A stretch of DNA of 64,000 nucleotides from Dipteris shenzhenensis (GCA_047967505.1 CM106541.1), one strand, 5' to 3'. Positions 21,276-33,499 are shown, counted from the stretch's first letter. Numbers and translations: made by a program. Notes: generated from the letters alone by a model not told the origin.

Positions 21276-22655
21276 GGTTGATGCCATCTTCCAGACAGTG
21301 ACATTTCTCCACAGAGTTTGGTGGTCCTTACCCCAGTGGAGACTACTAAGACTAGCATCAGAGTCCTCCAGGCGACTCGCAGAGAGTGGTGTCGATACAT
21401 CATGGTACGCACAGGTATCCACATGGTTTGGTAACCACGGCATTCAGATGGACAGACTTCCTCCCTTTCAGTACAGCCTGGACGCACCACCCGAGATGAT
21501 CCCACGAGATGAGATCAACTGTATCATACGGTTGGACCTCCTCAGGTTCCATACATCTAGGGCTTAGGGAGAGAGGAGCTCTCCACCAAGATCCAATTCT
21601 ACCGTGATCACTTTCTGAGGATCTCAGAGTACGATCTTGTCATCAGACCTCAGTATCTTGAGGACAGGAGAGTTTCACATGCACTCAGGATCACCATTGG
21701 TCAGCTACGAGTCTCATCACATCAACTACGGATTGAAGTAGGGAGAGCTGCAGGCATACCCAGAGAACAGAGGACTTGCACGCTATGCCAAATGGGGAAG
21801 ATCAAGACAGAGGAACATTTTCTATGTGTTTGCCCAGTCTACTATGAGATCCGAGGACGATATCATTGCCTCTTTCAGGAGGGACAGGGCTTTGGCCTAC
21901 TCACACAGTTGATACATTTTCACGATCAGGTTTGTGTTGGGCTCTACCTGCTTGAGATGCGCTGACAGAGAGACACACTGATGCGACAGGCCAGAGAGTA
22001 GCATGGGCTGATGCCACAGGTCACCATCGACAGATCACAGAGTTTTGTCACAAATTTCTATGCATTTGAGTCAGCTGCCAACGTAGCCGAGGGAGAGGAG
22101 CTTGATGAGATGAGAGCATCATGGATCAGCGGTAGAGATGCACGAGGGACACACACTCCACGTGCGACACAGAGAGAGCCCAAAGTACGCACGATCGAGG
22201 TCCGGTCTATCTCATCCCTTCTCAGAGGCGACCGCCAGAGACGAGGCATCACCCTTGACGTAGCACACCGGATCCAAAGATCGAGTAGACCATGCCCTCC
22301 CCCATGTCGCGAGACAGCTCGACAGACACAGATACGAGAGCTTCTTACATCTCATCAGAGTGCCACCAGGTTACCTAGATATATGGAGCCTGAGCACGTA
22401 CTAGGAGTGCTAGCCCTGAGCGCCTGGCACGCTCCTGTTACCTTGCTACTCTAGTATTCTGTTCACTAGCTGAGCATGTCAGCGTTTTAGCTTTTGCTTT
22501 CAGTTTTTCAGCTTTTAGTTCTTAGCAAGGGTCTTAGTGAACCCTTTGCTTCAGCCCTCAGTGGCTTGTATGAGGTACTTCTTGGATTCGCACTTTGCCT
22601 CATAGGCCCGCGAGGCCTCTTGCAAACGTTAATATTTCTTTCTTTTCTTTCTTTT
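21276..22655 (+). pseudogene. LINE-P C-terminal region and 3' UTR (subfamily b)
   Basis: Starts inside the (CT)n tail of the previous copy. It reads DAIFQTVTFLHRVWW, RRLAESGVDTSWYAQ and FQYSLDAPPEMIPRDEIN, then frameshifted zinc-binding sequence, and an intact C-terminal frame (22011-22454) with FVTNFYAFESAANVAEGEE and RTIEVRSISSLLRGDR. The 3' UTR contains CTCATAGGCCCGCGAGGCC and ends in a TTTC-rich tail. Confidence 0.85.
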
Positions 22656-22677
22656 CTCTCTCACCATGTTGCTTTCA

Positions 22678-22689
22678 TGGTATCAGAGC
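22678..22689 (+). promoter_or_regulatory. Primer-binding site (initiator Met-tRNA)
   Basis: TGGTATCAGAGC immediately follows an LTR end, the standard complement of the plant initiator Met-tRNA 3' end used to prime reverse transcription by copia-type elements. Confidence 0.85.
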
Positions 22690-23271
22690 AGGTCAGCGCT
22701 GCCCTAATCCGTCCTACCACGTCATCTCTCTCTTCAGCCCTAACCCTAACTTTGCTCAAACCTGTCCTATGATGTCTTCTCCTAGCCAGTTCATTTCGCC
22801 TCTATTCGCCTCCTCCTTGCAACCGTTATCTGTTTTGTACCTCCACAGCCTGCCGCCTTCATTCGGACTATCTTCGAGCTATAGCTAGACCCTTGGCAGC
22901 ATGTTAGCTTGCTGGTCGGCTCGCCTACACATGTGGACCCCCCAGGTCGTTTTGGAGATCTCCATTGCCAAAAACAGAGTGTTATGTGCTGCTGCTGCAT
23001 AGCCGCCTACATCAGAGCCACCTCCGAGCTGTTTCTAGGCCTCTAACACACCTATATCATCCGACTTTCAGTTTAATGACCTGCTATAGCATTTCGGAGT
23101 GCCTTGGTAAGCCACCTTACACATTTCGGGACCTACCTTTGCATTTGGAGCACCTACAGCTATCGACCAGCCACCTAGATCAGCCGCATTTACATTTTGG
23201 AGCGTTTCATGCCATCGACAAGTTGCTGGAAACACCTACAGGAGCACTTCAGTACCCGCCTTGCACACATG

Positions 23272-23714
23272 GAGCCCAACAAGAGTCTCTCTATGATAGA
23301 AAATTTCAATGGAAGTAATTTTCCCACATGGCAAGCAGAGATTCAATTGCTTCTCATGCGCGTTGTGACGAAAATATTCATGACCTTGTTCCATGTTTCC
23401 TTGGCTGAACTATTGAGGTCAAGATGATGAAGTATTGTCAGCCAGCCTCAAACCAATATGCGCAAGTGCCTTGTGATTCTTCTCATCCCAAGCTTTGACT
23501 TGTGCTAATTTGTCTTCACCACGAGGACGAGGCTCCGTGCCTTTGACAACGTTCCACAAAACGTACTAGAACTGAGGAGCAAGCTTTATCTGCTACATTG
23601 GATGATCTATCCCTCTCTGAGGTGTTAGATGATGTTTGGTACTACTAGTCCTTTTTTGTTGAGTCAATAAAGGTTCTCAGCCTTGAGTAGTCCCTCTAAA
23701 ATGAATGTATTTGG
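23272..23714 (+). pseudogene. Family-C gag with internal inversion
   Basis: Starts MEPNKSLSMIENFNGSNFPT, continues WQAEIQLLLMR, then loses sense. Read on the minus strand, 23560-23356 gives GTEPRPRGEDKL, AWDEKNHKALAHIGLRLADN and SSAKETWNKVMNIFVTT, which are the missing next residues of gag. Plus-strand gag resumes with TRTEEQALSATLDDLSLSE. The middle of gag is therefore inverted in place. Confidence 0.85.
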
Positions 23715-25013
23715 GTCAGGGACTTCAGCTCCTCTTCCGACGATCGCCTCCGCCTACCCTGGCTAGCCTTATCCTCCTCTATGGCCTTATCCGCTGATGG
23801 GGACCAGCGATGTTGGTATAGATGCCTTTCCAACTGGTTCACCCGACTGGGCCTCGACATGGACCGATTGCCTCCTTTTCAGTACAGCCTCGACGCTCCA
23901 CCATCCCCTTTCTCCCCCACTGACCAAGAGGTCAACCTGATCATCCGAGAGGATCTGCTCCAGCTTCACACCTGGAGGACTTGGTTTCTTCACCCCGAGC
24001 TTCCTGTGAAGCTCGATTGCTATCGCCGACTGCCTCCAGATCTCACAGGAGGGTTTCATCACGCCCCCGGGTTATACACAGATTCATCTACCGCATGCGC
24101 TCCGGATTTCACTCGGCCAGTTTAGGGTTTCGTCACACCGATTACGGATCGAGAGCGGACGCGTAGAGGGTATCAAACGAGAGGGCCGCATCTGCCCACT
24201 TTGCGACCTGCAGGAGATCGAGTCAGAGGAGCACTTTGCTTTCAGATGCCCTATCTATTATGCCATCCGAGGCCGGTACCACTGCCTATTCCGCGACGGA
24301 TTCGGCCCCCTCCCACGCATGCTGTAGTTCCGGGACTAGTGGTGCCTAGCCACTTTCTTACATGAGATTACCCGCCACCGAGATGCATCTCTCCGGGCAC
24401 GATAGCATGCGCAGCCCACACAGCGTGAGGACACTCAGCGACCCATCACTAATTTCTTCCAGTCACAGGATACCTCTCCTCAGTCTAGCCGACGACGCGG
24501 ACGTGAGCGAGAGCTAGAGCCATGGCCCACGACAGCTGCGCCAGCGGACAGACTCACACATCCGGGTCCATGACATCCCTTCTATGCTCTCAGCCCGCCC
24601 TACCGGGGTCACCGTCGCTCTCGTTCTTCACCATAGGGCCACCCGCCGCCCCCGACGACCGAGCTCGACTAGGCCGCGTGACGTCAAAGGCCAATCATCC
24701 ATCGCAGGGTTTTTTTCGGCCTCCCATTTGACCGCCCCTCTATGATTGGCCTCTGACGATCACCACAGGCATATATATATATATATATATATATTTGTAT
24801 CTCCCCCCTTCTACTCCATTTTTTGTGCCATTTTTTGTATCATTTGGAGATAGATACACATTTTTGTACCAGGACTAGACACACCGTCCTTCATAACTTT
24901 TTTTGAAGAAACGGTTGGCCGGCCCGTTTTGAGACCGCCACTGTTATGCTCATTGTACTAGTTATCTTTAGTCTCATAGACCTTCACGGTCTCCCGAAGA
25001 CTTTAATAAAATT

Positions 25014-25043
<30 letters not shown>
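23715..25043 (+). mobile_element. LINE-P insertion, 5'-truncated (subfamily a-like)
   Basis: Starts within ORF2 (LSADGDQRCWYRC, LGLDMDRLPPFQYSLDAP, NLIIREDLLQLHTWRTWF). It continues with frameshifted zinc-binding and C-terminal sequence, and a 3' UTR with an (AT)n run (24771-24796). It ends CCGAAGACTTTAATAAAATTTC followed by (CTTT)n. The family-C sequence on both sides is continuous except for about 20 missing bp, so no clear target duplication is left. Confidence 0.85.
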
Positions 25044-25044
<1 letters not shown>

Positions 25045-25290
25045 GCCCTGGGTTGTCCCTAAAAATTGATTATATTGTCTTTTACTTTGGTAAATTGTTT
25101 ATTGACCACCCAGTTCAAAGTAAGGGGGGTGACGAGTGATGGTCTATCCTTGCCGGTCGCAAGCTGACCGAGAGCTCACTCACACGGGAGGTGTTGGATA
25201 GTTGGACTTGCTCTTTACAGTATTGTGGTGAAGGGGGGATCGATCTACTCCTTGCGTGTTGGGTCTCACACTCTTTGCTCTGAAGGAGGA

Positions 25291-25522
25291 TGCTGGAGAA
25301 ATCATAGCCAAAGAGTGTGTGTTGGTGTGTTGTACTAGGAGTTGAAGTGGGATTCATGTGTGAGTGCCACGTGTCATCTTGGGACTTATCCCATATGCAC
25401 TTGGTACTAGAGTGTCTATCCTAGTCTATAAAGGCTTATACTTCAATTCTCACATCATATTGGATGAATGAATGAAAGCCTTTCTAATGTCTTCATTTGA
25501 GTATCATTTCCTCTCACCCTAG

Positions 25523-25562
<40 letters not shown>

Positions 25563-25564
25563 CC
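25291..25564 (+). repeat. Family-C 3' LTR
   Basis: Starts TGCTGGAGAAATCATAGCC after a purine tract and ends in a (TC)n run. The last ~20 bp (the CACCATGTTTCTAACA segment of the complete copy) are absent. Confidence 0.85.
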
Positions 25565-26300
25565 GACAAGCTCTTGGTTTGACGCAGAGGAAGAACATTC
25601 CCATTAAAGGGGTGTGATGAAATGTAATGCTCAGTCCTTCTTCGATTCCCCAGAATCATCATCTTGAGGGAAGGCCTACTTCATGATGTTGATCTTTAGG
25701 GAAGGTGTTGAGAGATCACGCTCAACATCATGTGATTCCATGTGCATAGCACTAACACATATAGAGTGCTATAAAGGAAAGGGTTAGATGCCCTAGCCCT
25801 AACCCTAACCCTAAATGGGCTCCCCGCCATGCTCCCGCTCCCTTCAACGCTAGCTCCACCTTGTCCCACCCTGCCTGCCCGCTTGCGCCTCGTCTGCTGC
25901 TGCTCCCTCTCCGCGCTTACGCTTGCTCACCCCTCTCGTACTTCCATCTGCTCTCCACGCCCCTACCACGTTTGTTGCGCCTCTCTTGTGCCTCTCTTGC
26001 TTGCCGCTTGATGTGCGCCACCCCGTTCTGCTGCTTGTTGCTTACTGCGTGTTGGCTGCCAGTGCAGAAGCTAAGCTACGCCTTGCCCACCCAAATCGCC
26101 ACGAGAGCCCCCCGCCAGTACAGGAGCCCTCCAAGCTATCGCGGGCCCCTTCTCCTCTGACATGAAACAGAGGCGCCTTGTTGCCGGGGTGCCAAGGCCA
26201 TTGGTGTGAGTCCCGAGGCTTCATAGCCGCCCTAGGGGCTGTTTAGCTGCGCCATAAGGGATCCCGAGGCCCATAGCAGCTCAGATCAAGAAAGGCTTCC
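25565..26300. other. Unassigned GC-richer sequence
   Basis: No coding family recognised. It contains GCCCTAACCCTAACCCTAAA at about 25797-25815, too short for a telomeric array, followed by a C-rich stretch with several short open frames. It could be the leader of the LINE ORF1 fragment that follows. Confidence 0.4.
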
Positions 26301-26368
26301 ATTATGGGGACAAAAGAAAGTTCACCCGACCAAAAAACAAGGGGTAATAAGGATCGGACAGCAAGAGT

Positions 26369-26617
26369 TTGAATGTGCTGGTCAGAGGCCTAACGGTAGG
26401 TGATAGCCCCATGTCAGATGCCAAAATCCTCTTTGAGAAGATGGGAGTAAAAGCCTGGAGAGTGGGTAAAACAAATGCACCAATGAGGCCTTTGGTTGTA
26501 AAGCTGCGAACAGCCACAGATAGATCCACCCTTATGAGTACACGGGCAGCACTAAAGGGGACCAAGATCTTTCTAGATGAAGATCTCAATCCTACAGCAG
26601 GAACACTTGCTTCGTAG
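26369..26617 (+). pseudogene. LINE ORF1-like fragment
   Basis: Reads DSPMSDAKILFEKMGVKAWR, PLVVKLRTATDRSTL and LKGTKIFLDEDLNP. It shares LKGTKI plus an acidic stretch with the ORF1-like protein at 42229-42456. It is probably the RNA-binding part of a LINE ORF1. It runs straight into LINE-P reverse transcriptase sequence, with most of ORF2 absent. Confidence 0.6.
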
Positions 26618-28662
26618 ATATTTTTGTAAGGTATTTGACACTGTCCCACGCTCTCGCCTAATTAGGAGGTCTACTTTTGTCGATCGACTAGGCGGAGAGG
26701 GTTCGCTCCTGGCTGACCTGATGGTGCAGATATTGTTGTATGCCAATGACATAGTCCTCATATCATCCTCAGTAGGCGGGCTGCGGAAACATCTAGAGGC
26801 TCTGGAGGTATTCTGCAGGGAGAGACTTGACAGTTAACCTTGGGAAGACCAAGGTTATGGTCTTCAACACCTCACGAGGAACGTCCCGTCATCATAGTTT
26901 CACATACCGTGGCGAGCCTGTGGAGATAGTGCAGTCCTACACATATTTGGGGATAGTGTTCACTGGACCACGTTTCACGATGATCCATGCGGGTACCGCA
27001 CGACTCACATGAGGACGGGGTGCTCTGGCCCAACTAGAGAGGCGATGCTTCCAGGCACACTTCCAGGACCCCCCGACGAAGGGTTGGCTCTATGACACGC
27101 TGGTGAGACCAACTGCTATGTACGTAGCACCTTTATGGCGGAGTGATATTTCAGCCACGGAGTGGAAGAGATTTGAGAGATTGTAGGTGACCATGGGATC
27201 CAAGATGATTCATAGTAAACCCTCAGTCCCCCATCAGATTATACAGGCAGAGTTCGCCATGACCCCTCTCCAGGTGATCCCATCTTTCAGACAATGACAT
27301 TCCTCCACAAAGTTTGGACCTTACCCCAAGGGAGACTACCGAGGTTAGCACTTGAGTCCTCTAGGCGACTAGCAGAGAGTGGTGTTGATACGGCATGGTA
27401 CCCACAGATATCCACATGGTTGGTAGTCACAGCATTCAGATGGACAGACTTCCCCCCTTTCAGTACAGCCTGGACGCACCACCCGAGATGATCCAACGAG
27501 ATGAGATCAACCGTATCATACGGTTGGACCTCCTACAGCTCCATACATCTAGGGCTTGGGGGGAGAGGATCTCTCCACCAAGCTCCAATTCTACCATGAT
27601 CACTTCATGAGGGTCTCAGAGCACGGTCTTGTCATCAAACCTTAGTATCTTGAGGAGAGGAGAGTTTCACATGCACTAAGGATCGCCATTGGTCAGGTAC
27701 GAGTCTCATCACATCAGCTGCGGATTGAGACAGGGAGAGTTGCAAGCATACCCACAGAGCAGAGGACTTGCACACTATGCCAGATGGGGGAGATCAAGAT
27801 GGAGGAGCATTTTCTATGTGTCTGTCCGATCTACTATGAGATCCGAGGACGATATCACTGTCTCTTTCAGGAGGGGCATGGCTTTGGTCCAACTCACATG
27901 GTGCATACATTTTTATGATTAGGTCTTTGTTGGGCTATACCTGCTTGAGATGCACTGATAGAGAAACACACTGATGCGACAAGCCAAAGAGCAAAATGGA
28001 CTGATGCCAGAGGGTACCATCGACAGATCGCAGACTTTTGTCACAGACTTCTATGCATCAGAGTCAGCTGCCAGTGTAGCTGAGGGAGAGGAGCTTGATG
28101 AGATGAGAGCATCATGGATCAGTAGTAGCACGACTGTCCACCACGATTCGGTCAGACGAGTGACACACACTCCACGTACGATATAGAGAGAGCCCAACGT
28201 ACGCACGATCGAGGTTCGGCCTATCAAATCCCTTCTCAGAGGCAACCGCCACAAGACGAGGCATCACCTTTGACGTAGCCCACCGGATCCAGAGATCGAG
28301 GAGACGACGCCCTCCCCCACGTCGTGAGACAACTCGACAGACACAGATACGAGAGCTTCTCACATGTCATCAAAGTGCCACCAGGTTACCTGGGTATATG
28401 GAACCTGAGCACGTACTAGAAGTGCTAGCCCTAAGCGCCTGACACGCTTTTGTTACTTTCTACTCTAGTCTAGTGTTTTGCTTTGCTCACTAGCTGAGCA
28501 TGTTAGCATGTTAGCTTTTGCTTTCAGTTTTTTCAGTTTTTCAGTTTTCAGTTTTCAGCAAGGGTCTTAGTGAACCCTTTGCTTCAGCCCTCAGTGGCTT
28601 GTATGAGGTACTTCTTGGATTTGCACTTTGCCTCATAGGCCCGCGAGGCCTCTCGCAGACGT

Positions 28663-28742
<80 letters not shown>

Positions 28743-28745
28743 TTC
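26618..28745 (+). pseudogene. LINE-P ORF2 and 3' UTR (subfamily b)
   Basis: Reverse transcriptase fragments (KVFDTVPRSRLIRR, then after a deletion QILLYANDIVLISSS, where Y-A-D-D is expected), NLGKTKVMVFNTSRGTSR, YTYLGIVFTGPRF, and a frameshifted region with AMTPLQ. Then come RRLAESGVDTAWYPQ, frameshifted zinc-binding sequence and a C-terminal frame with FVTDFYASESAASVAEGEE. The 3' UTR carries GGCCCGCGAGGCC and ends in a long (CT)n run (about 28662-28740). Confidence 0.85.
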
Positions 28746-31575
28746 GCCATTACCCCCCCTCCCAACTTGGAGCTGATCACTCATATTTGACCTTCCATAT
28801 CGCCACCACCACGCCAACCACAAGGAGAGCTCCCCCCATGCCCCCACGCACTCAGATCCACTTTGACCATGCTCTTGACCCAGTATACATGAGCTATCTA
28901 GCCAGGGAGATCCCGGCTATACTTGGAGATGACATAGACCTCACCAGCGCCTCCGACACCCTTATCTCAGTGGTATAGGACGCTACTATCAAATCTTTTT
29001 CCACGACCCGATCTAGTCGGGCCAGAGATGGTGGGCCAGAGATGGGAAGATGCCTCAGAACCCTTGGTTCGACGACGAGTGCATACACGCGAGAGCCTAC
29101 TTCACAGAGCAGCAGACTTTGAGTCATCTGACGCCACCTGAAGCACAGAGGATCTATCGACAACTGACACGCAGTAAGAGACAGGCTTTTCTCACACATA
29201 GGATGGATGAGATTGTCCGATCGTTCTGAGGAGAAGACCCAACCATTGGATGGGGATTTCTATTAGAGGGGAAGCCACCTATCCCCATTTCTGACCCAAA
29301 TGTGTGGAACACGTATGCATGCTCCCTCTATGATGCCCAAATGCACACACCACCGGATATGTCCTCCACGCCTAGGCCCACCACTTGTCATCTGTTCACC
29401 ACACAAAATGTACGGGCTGCACTTCACCATCTACACAATCAGAGAGTGCAAGACCACGAGGGCCTCCGGACTGAGCACTTTGCACATGGACACGAGGTCC
29501 TAGTCCCTATCCTAGCACAGATGTTCAACCGGGCTGTTTGTCACTGATTTCCACCTTCTTGGAGTACCACCACTATTGTACCGATACACAAAGCTGGGGA
29601 CCCTATGGAGATGGGGAACTATCGGACCCTTATGATTGGCCATAGTCTGGCGAAGATTTATGGATCAGTTCTAGAGAGGGAACTCAGTAGTCATACAGAG
29701 GCTCAGGGGCAGCGGGCACTAAGACAGGCAGGATTCCGGAGACAACACTCTACCCTAGATCACATCTTCACTTTGAGGGCTATCATTGAGGAGGCGAGGT
29801 CTACACACCAGAAAGTCTACACATGCTTTGTAGACTTTCAGAAGGCTTTTGACACTGTCCCACGATCCCGCATGATCAGGAGGTTACAAGAGCTACAGAT
29901 TCCAAAGACACTGATATGGGGGGTGATGAACCTATATGAGTCAGTGAGAGGCCGAGTTCGTGTCCAAGGAGGCCTATCGGATTGGGTTCGATACGCTAGT
30001 GCGACAGACTGCCATGTATGCAGCACCTTTCTGGGGATGTGATATACCGATAGCAATGTGGAAGACATTTGAGCGGTTACAGGTGACCATGGGATCTAGG
30101 ATGATTCGGAGCAAGCCCTCAGTCCCACATGAGATAATACAGGCAGAGTTCGCCATGACACCACTACAGATTGATGCCATCTTTCAGACAGTGACTTTCA
30201 TCCATAGAGTCTGGGACTTACCCCTCATCCATCATACCGTTAATCTCATCTCGCGGGATTGACTCAGGGGGTGCATCCAAACTATACTGAAAGGGGGGAA
30301 GCCTATCCATCTGAATCCCATGTCTGGCAAACCATGTGGATATACGTGCATACCATGTGTCTGCCCCACCCTCAGCTAGTCGTTTGAATGAGGGGTAAGT
30401 CCCAGACTCTAAGGATGAAAGTCACATACGGTTAGATCTTCTCCACCTCCATACGTCTCGAGCCTGGGGGGGAGATCAAGAGCTCCCCACCAACATACAA
30501 TTCTACCGTGACAATTTCTTGAATGTCTCATAGGATGGATTCATCGTCGGACCCCTATATCTCGAGGACAAAAGAGTCACATGCACTGAGGATCGCCATT
30601 GGGCAGATGTGGGTTTCATCCCATCAGCTGAGGATTGAGACAGGGAGAGCAACACGTATACCTAGAGAGCAGTGGACCTGCACGCTATGCACACTGGGAG
30701 TGGTTGAGACAGAGGAACACTTTCTTTACACCTGCACAGCCTACTACGAGATCCGGGGACGATACCACTGCCTCTATCAGGACGGGAGTGGCTTCGGCCC
30801 ACTATCACGCTTGATCCATTTCCATGACCAGGTCTGCATTGGGCTCTACCTGCTTGAGATGCGCCGACACAGGGAGGCCTTGCTACGACAGATTAGAGAG
30901 CAACAAGAGGCGATCACACCACAGGATGCAGAGGCTGACCACAGACAGCGGCACGTCACAGATTTTTATGCATTCGAGTCAGCTCCAGGACACAGTGGGG
31001 TGGAGGAGGAGGAGCTAGCTGCTATGCAGGCAGCCTAGATTACCGAGAGAGGGCTGCAGACGCCACCCACAACACGGAGACCGCCCAGAGCACACTCGAT
31101 TGAGGTTCGCCTTATCACAGCTTTCCTCAGAGGGGACCGCCCGAGACAAGGGGTCACTCTAAACATACCTCAGCGGGTTCAGAGATCGAGGAGACCATGC
31201 CCCCCTTTGATGCCACAGTATGAGACAGCCAGACAGACTCAAATTCGAGACATTTTCATCGCTCATAGACGAGCCACCACACTGCCCGGTTTTGGTTTAT
31301 GAGTTTCCAGTCTAGTTTCAATTCTCAGCCTGCTTCTGATAGCAGATAGCACATGATATGATATGATATATTTATTTATTTTTGTTCTTGTTTTTGTTTG
31401 AGCCAATGAGCTCTTTTTATTTCAGCACAATACTCAGCAAAGGGTCTTAGCGCGCCCTTTGCCTCAGCCCCTTGTGGCTTGTATGAGTTTTTCTCTTTGG
31501 TGTCACTTTGTCCCATAGGCCCACAAGGCCTTTTGTGGACGTTAATATATCTTTCTTTCTTTCTTTCTTTCTCTC
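28746..31575 (+). pseudogene. LINE-P ORF2, longest N-terminal extent (subfamily b)
   Basis: Begins in the (CT)n tail of the previous copy. It includes sequence upstream of reverse transcriptase (FDHALDPVYMSYLAREIP, TRSKRQAFLTHRMDEIVRSF), VRAALHHLHNQRVQDHEGLR, MGNYRTLMIGHSLAKIYGS, QAGFRRQHSTLDHIFTLRAI and VYTCFVDFQKAFDTVPRSRM. The catalytic and thumb segment is then deleted (junction near 29985). IQAEFAMTPLQIDAIFQTV, a short inversion (about 30190-30421) and an intact 171-residue C-terminal frame (30523-31038) follow. In that frame C-T-L-C...E-E-H-F...C is the zinc-binding motif. The 3' UTR ends in TTTC repeats. Confidence 0.88.
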
Positions 31576-31717
31576 TCTCTCGTTACGATGAGGCCACCTA
31601 GTTGGCGCATCGTTGATGATGTATTTTCCTTTCGGATGATTTTGTGTCCCATAGGCCATGTATGGCCTTCCGTGGACCTTTAATAAAATTTCTTTCTTTC
31701 TTTCTTTCTCTCTCAGA
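31576..31717 (+). mobile_element. LINE-P 3' tail fragment
   Basis: About 140 bp ending ATGGCCTTCCGTGGACC, then TTTAATAAAATTTC and (TTTC)n. A copy so truncated that only the 3' end remains, sitting between two larger LINE-P pieces. Confidence 0.75.
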
Positions 31718-32690
31718 GATCACTTCTTACATATCACAGCAGAGGGTTTCATTGACCCACCAGGATACACACAGACTCACCTACCCCACTCGCTAAGGAT
31801 CTCTCTTGGACAGTTCCGGGTCTCTTCACACAGACTTCGCATCGAGAGCGGCAGAGCAGAGCGACTACCCAAGGAGAGGCACATATGCACACTGTGTGAC
31901 ATGCAAGAAGTTGAGACAGAGGAGCATTTCATCTTCAAGTGTCTTGTGTACTATGAGATCCGAGGGCGTTTCCACTACCTCTTCAAGGATAGTTATGGGA
32001 TTTTGGCCTGTTTCCTCTCCTACCCCGACAAGCTGTGTTTGGCAGGTTTCATTCATGAGGCACTTGGACACCGTGAGAGGATACTTCGAGCACGGAGACA
32101 GGAGCAGACTTCTTCCCTAGCTGATCCCTCTCAGAGCTCTATCACGGAGTTCTTTCAACTAGATCACATGGACCCCCACGAGATGAGGCCTCGACATGAC
32201 CCTGACACGGAGCCTGTGACCCGACAGCTCAGAGAGAGGGTCGACACACAGATCACACTTGGGGACATCCCCTCCTTTAGAGCCCGACCGACGGGGGTCA
32301 CAGTAGCCCTCGTCAGATGCAGAGCTACGACCAAGAGATGTGCCAGGACCACACCTCTGAGTGGCCGACAGCACTCTATTGCCGACTTCATGCCTCCACT
32401 GCCTCATCCATCCTGATATCTTGCTGCTACCGATGATGATGATGATATTGATGACGATGCTGAGACTTATATATAGTCGACCATCGACATGACTATGTTG
32501 TACTTAGGACTTAGCACTGCCATTCTGCATTTTTGCATTTTGCATTGGTATGGACGCTCGTTTAGTAGCCCCACTACCACAACTTGTTGTATCAGGATTT
32601 TCACAGTCTCATAGACCCATCCATCTTCCGAAGACTTTAATAAACTTTCTTTCTTTCTTTCTTTCACACACACACACACACACACCATGT
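31718..32690 (+). pseudogene. LINE-P C-terminal end and 3' UTR, one long open frame
   Basis: The open frame through 32416 reads HSLRISLGQFRVSSHRLRIE, ICTLCDMQEVETEEHFIFKC (C-x2-C...H...C), YYEIRGRFHYLFKD, ITEFFQLDHMDP and DTQITLGDIPSFRARPTGV. It has no internal stop, so it is younger or luckier than its neighbours. The 3' UTR ends CCGAAGACTTTAATAAACTTTC followed by (TTTC)n and (CA)n. Confidence 0.85.
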
Positions 32691-33335
32691 TGCCTTCATC
32701 AACGTTGGTAAGACCAAGGTTATGAACTTCAACACATCCCAAGCAACTATGCATAGAGAGCAATTCAATCACCAGTGGAGAATATACTTATTTGAAAGTT
32801 CTCTTCTCTGGTCCTATTTTCACGATCAAACCGGCGATGCACACTCATCTTCTCACTCGATTGGAGAGACAATGCTTACATTCACACTTTCAACACCCTT
32901 GGACTAAAACACTCTTGTTTTACTCCTTCGTCTGAACAGCAGGCATGTACAGCAGCCCTTGTCGGAGGCCAGATCTCTCGAATGCAGATTGGACTAGGGT
33001 AGAGCGACTCCGAGTGCTCATGTTATTGCAAATAATACGCACTAAGCCGTCAATCCCTCACCAGATTATTCACACTGAGTTTGGGTCATCTCCACTGTAG
33101 CTTGACACCATATTTCAAGTCAGCACATACTTATACCGTATCATAGAGTTCGACAATCGCACCTCAGTGCAACGTAGACTACCATGGCTAGCTTTATCCT
33201 CCTTTATGGCCCTAGCAACCGAGGGTGACCAGAAATGCGAGTATGCGCACACATACAGATGGTTTGAGAGATTGGGACTCCACATGGACAGATTAACCCC
33301 CTTCCAATACAGCGCAATTAGCGGGATCTGAATCA
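32691..33335 (+). pseudogene. LINE-P ORF2 middle fragment
   Basis: Begins at the GKTKVM block and continues LFSGPIFTIKPAMHTHLLTR, DWTRVERLRVLMLLQIIRTK, IPHQIIHTEFGSSPL, LPWLALSSFMALATEGDQ and LGLHMDRLTPFQYS, with frameshifts. It is truncated on both sides. The right end meets unassigned sequence. Confidence 0.8.
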
Positions 33336-33499
33336 AGGGTCACAAGAAACCCCGACATCACATGTAGCACCACATCATCCTACTAACCACAAGAATCACC
33401 AATATGACCACTAGTACAAAGGCACATCTTGCCTGAACTGGCTACGGTCATTTACATAGAGCACAAACTCTCTGTCAATCCTATAAGATGAGTCATGGA

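Larger units (their letters stand above)
22656..25564 (+). mobile_element. Family-C LTR element, broken and invaded by LINE-P
   Basis: Remnant order: last ~22 bp of the 5' LTR, Met-tRNA binding site (22678-22689), gag leader and gag start, an inverted ~200-bp gag segment (23356-23560), gag continuation, a LINE-P insertion (about 23715-25043), the 3' internal region, a purine-rich tract GAAGGAGGA, and the 3' LTR (25291-25564). The internal sequence matches the complete minus-strand copy at 60304-62321 (for example GTCAATAAAGGTTCTCAGCC and CTGCCCTGGGTTGTCC). No protease, integrase or reverse transcriptase is present. Confidence 0.85.

Noticed and set aside
25797-25815. Telomere-like CCCTAACCCTAACCCTAAA
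   Set aside because: Only about three units, within a C-rich leader-like stretch. Similar short runs occur at about 61960-61985. Not a telomeric array.
31658-32416. The 252-residue open frame as a host protein with a zinc motif
   Set aside because: It matches the C-terminal end of the other LINE-P copies and leads straight into the LINE-P 3' UTR and tail.
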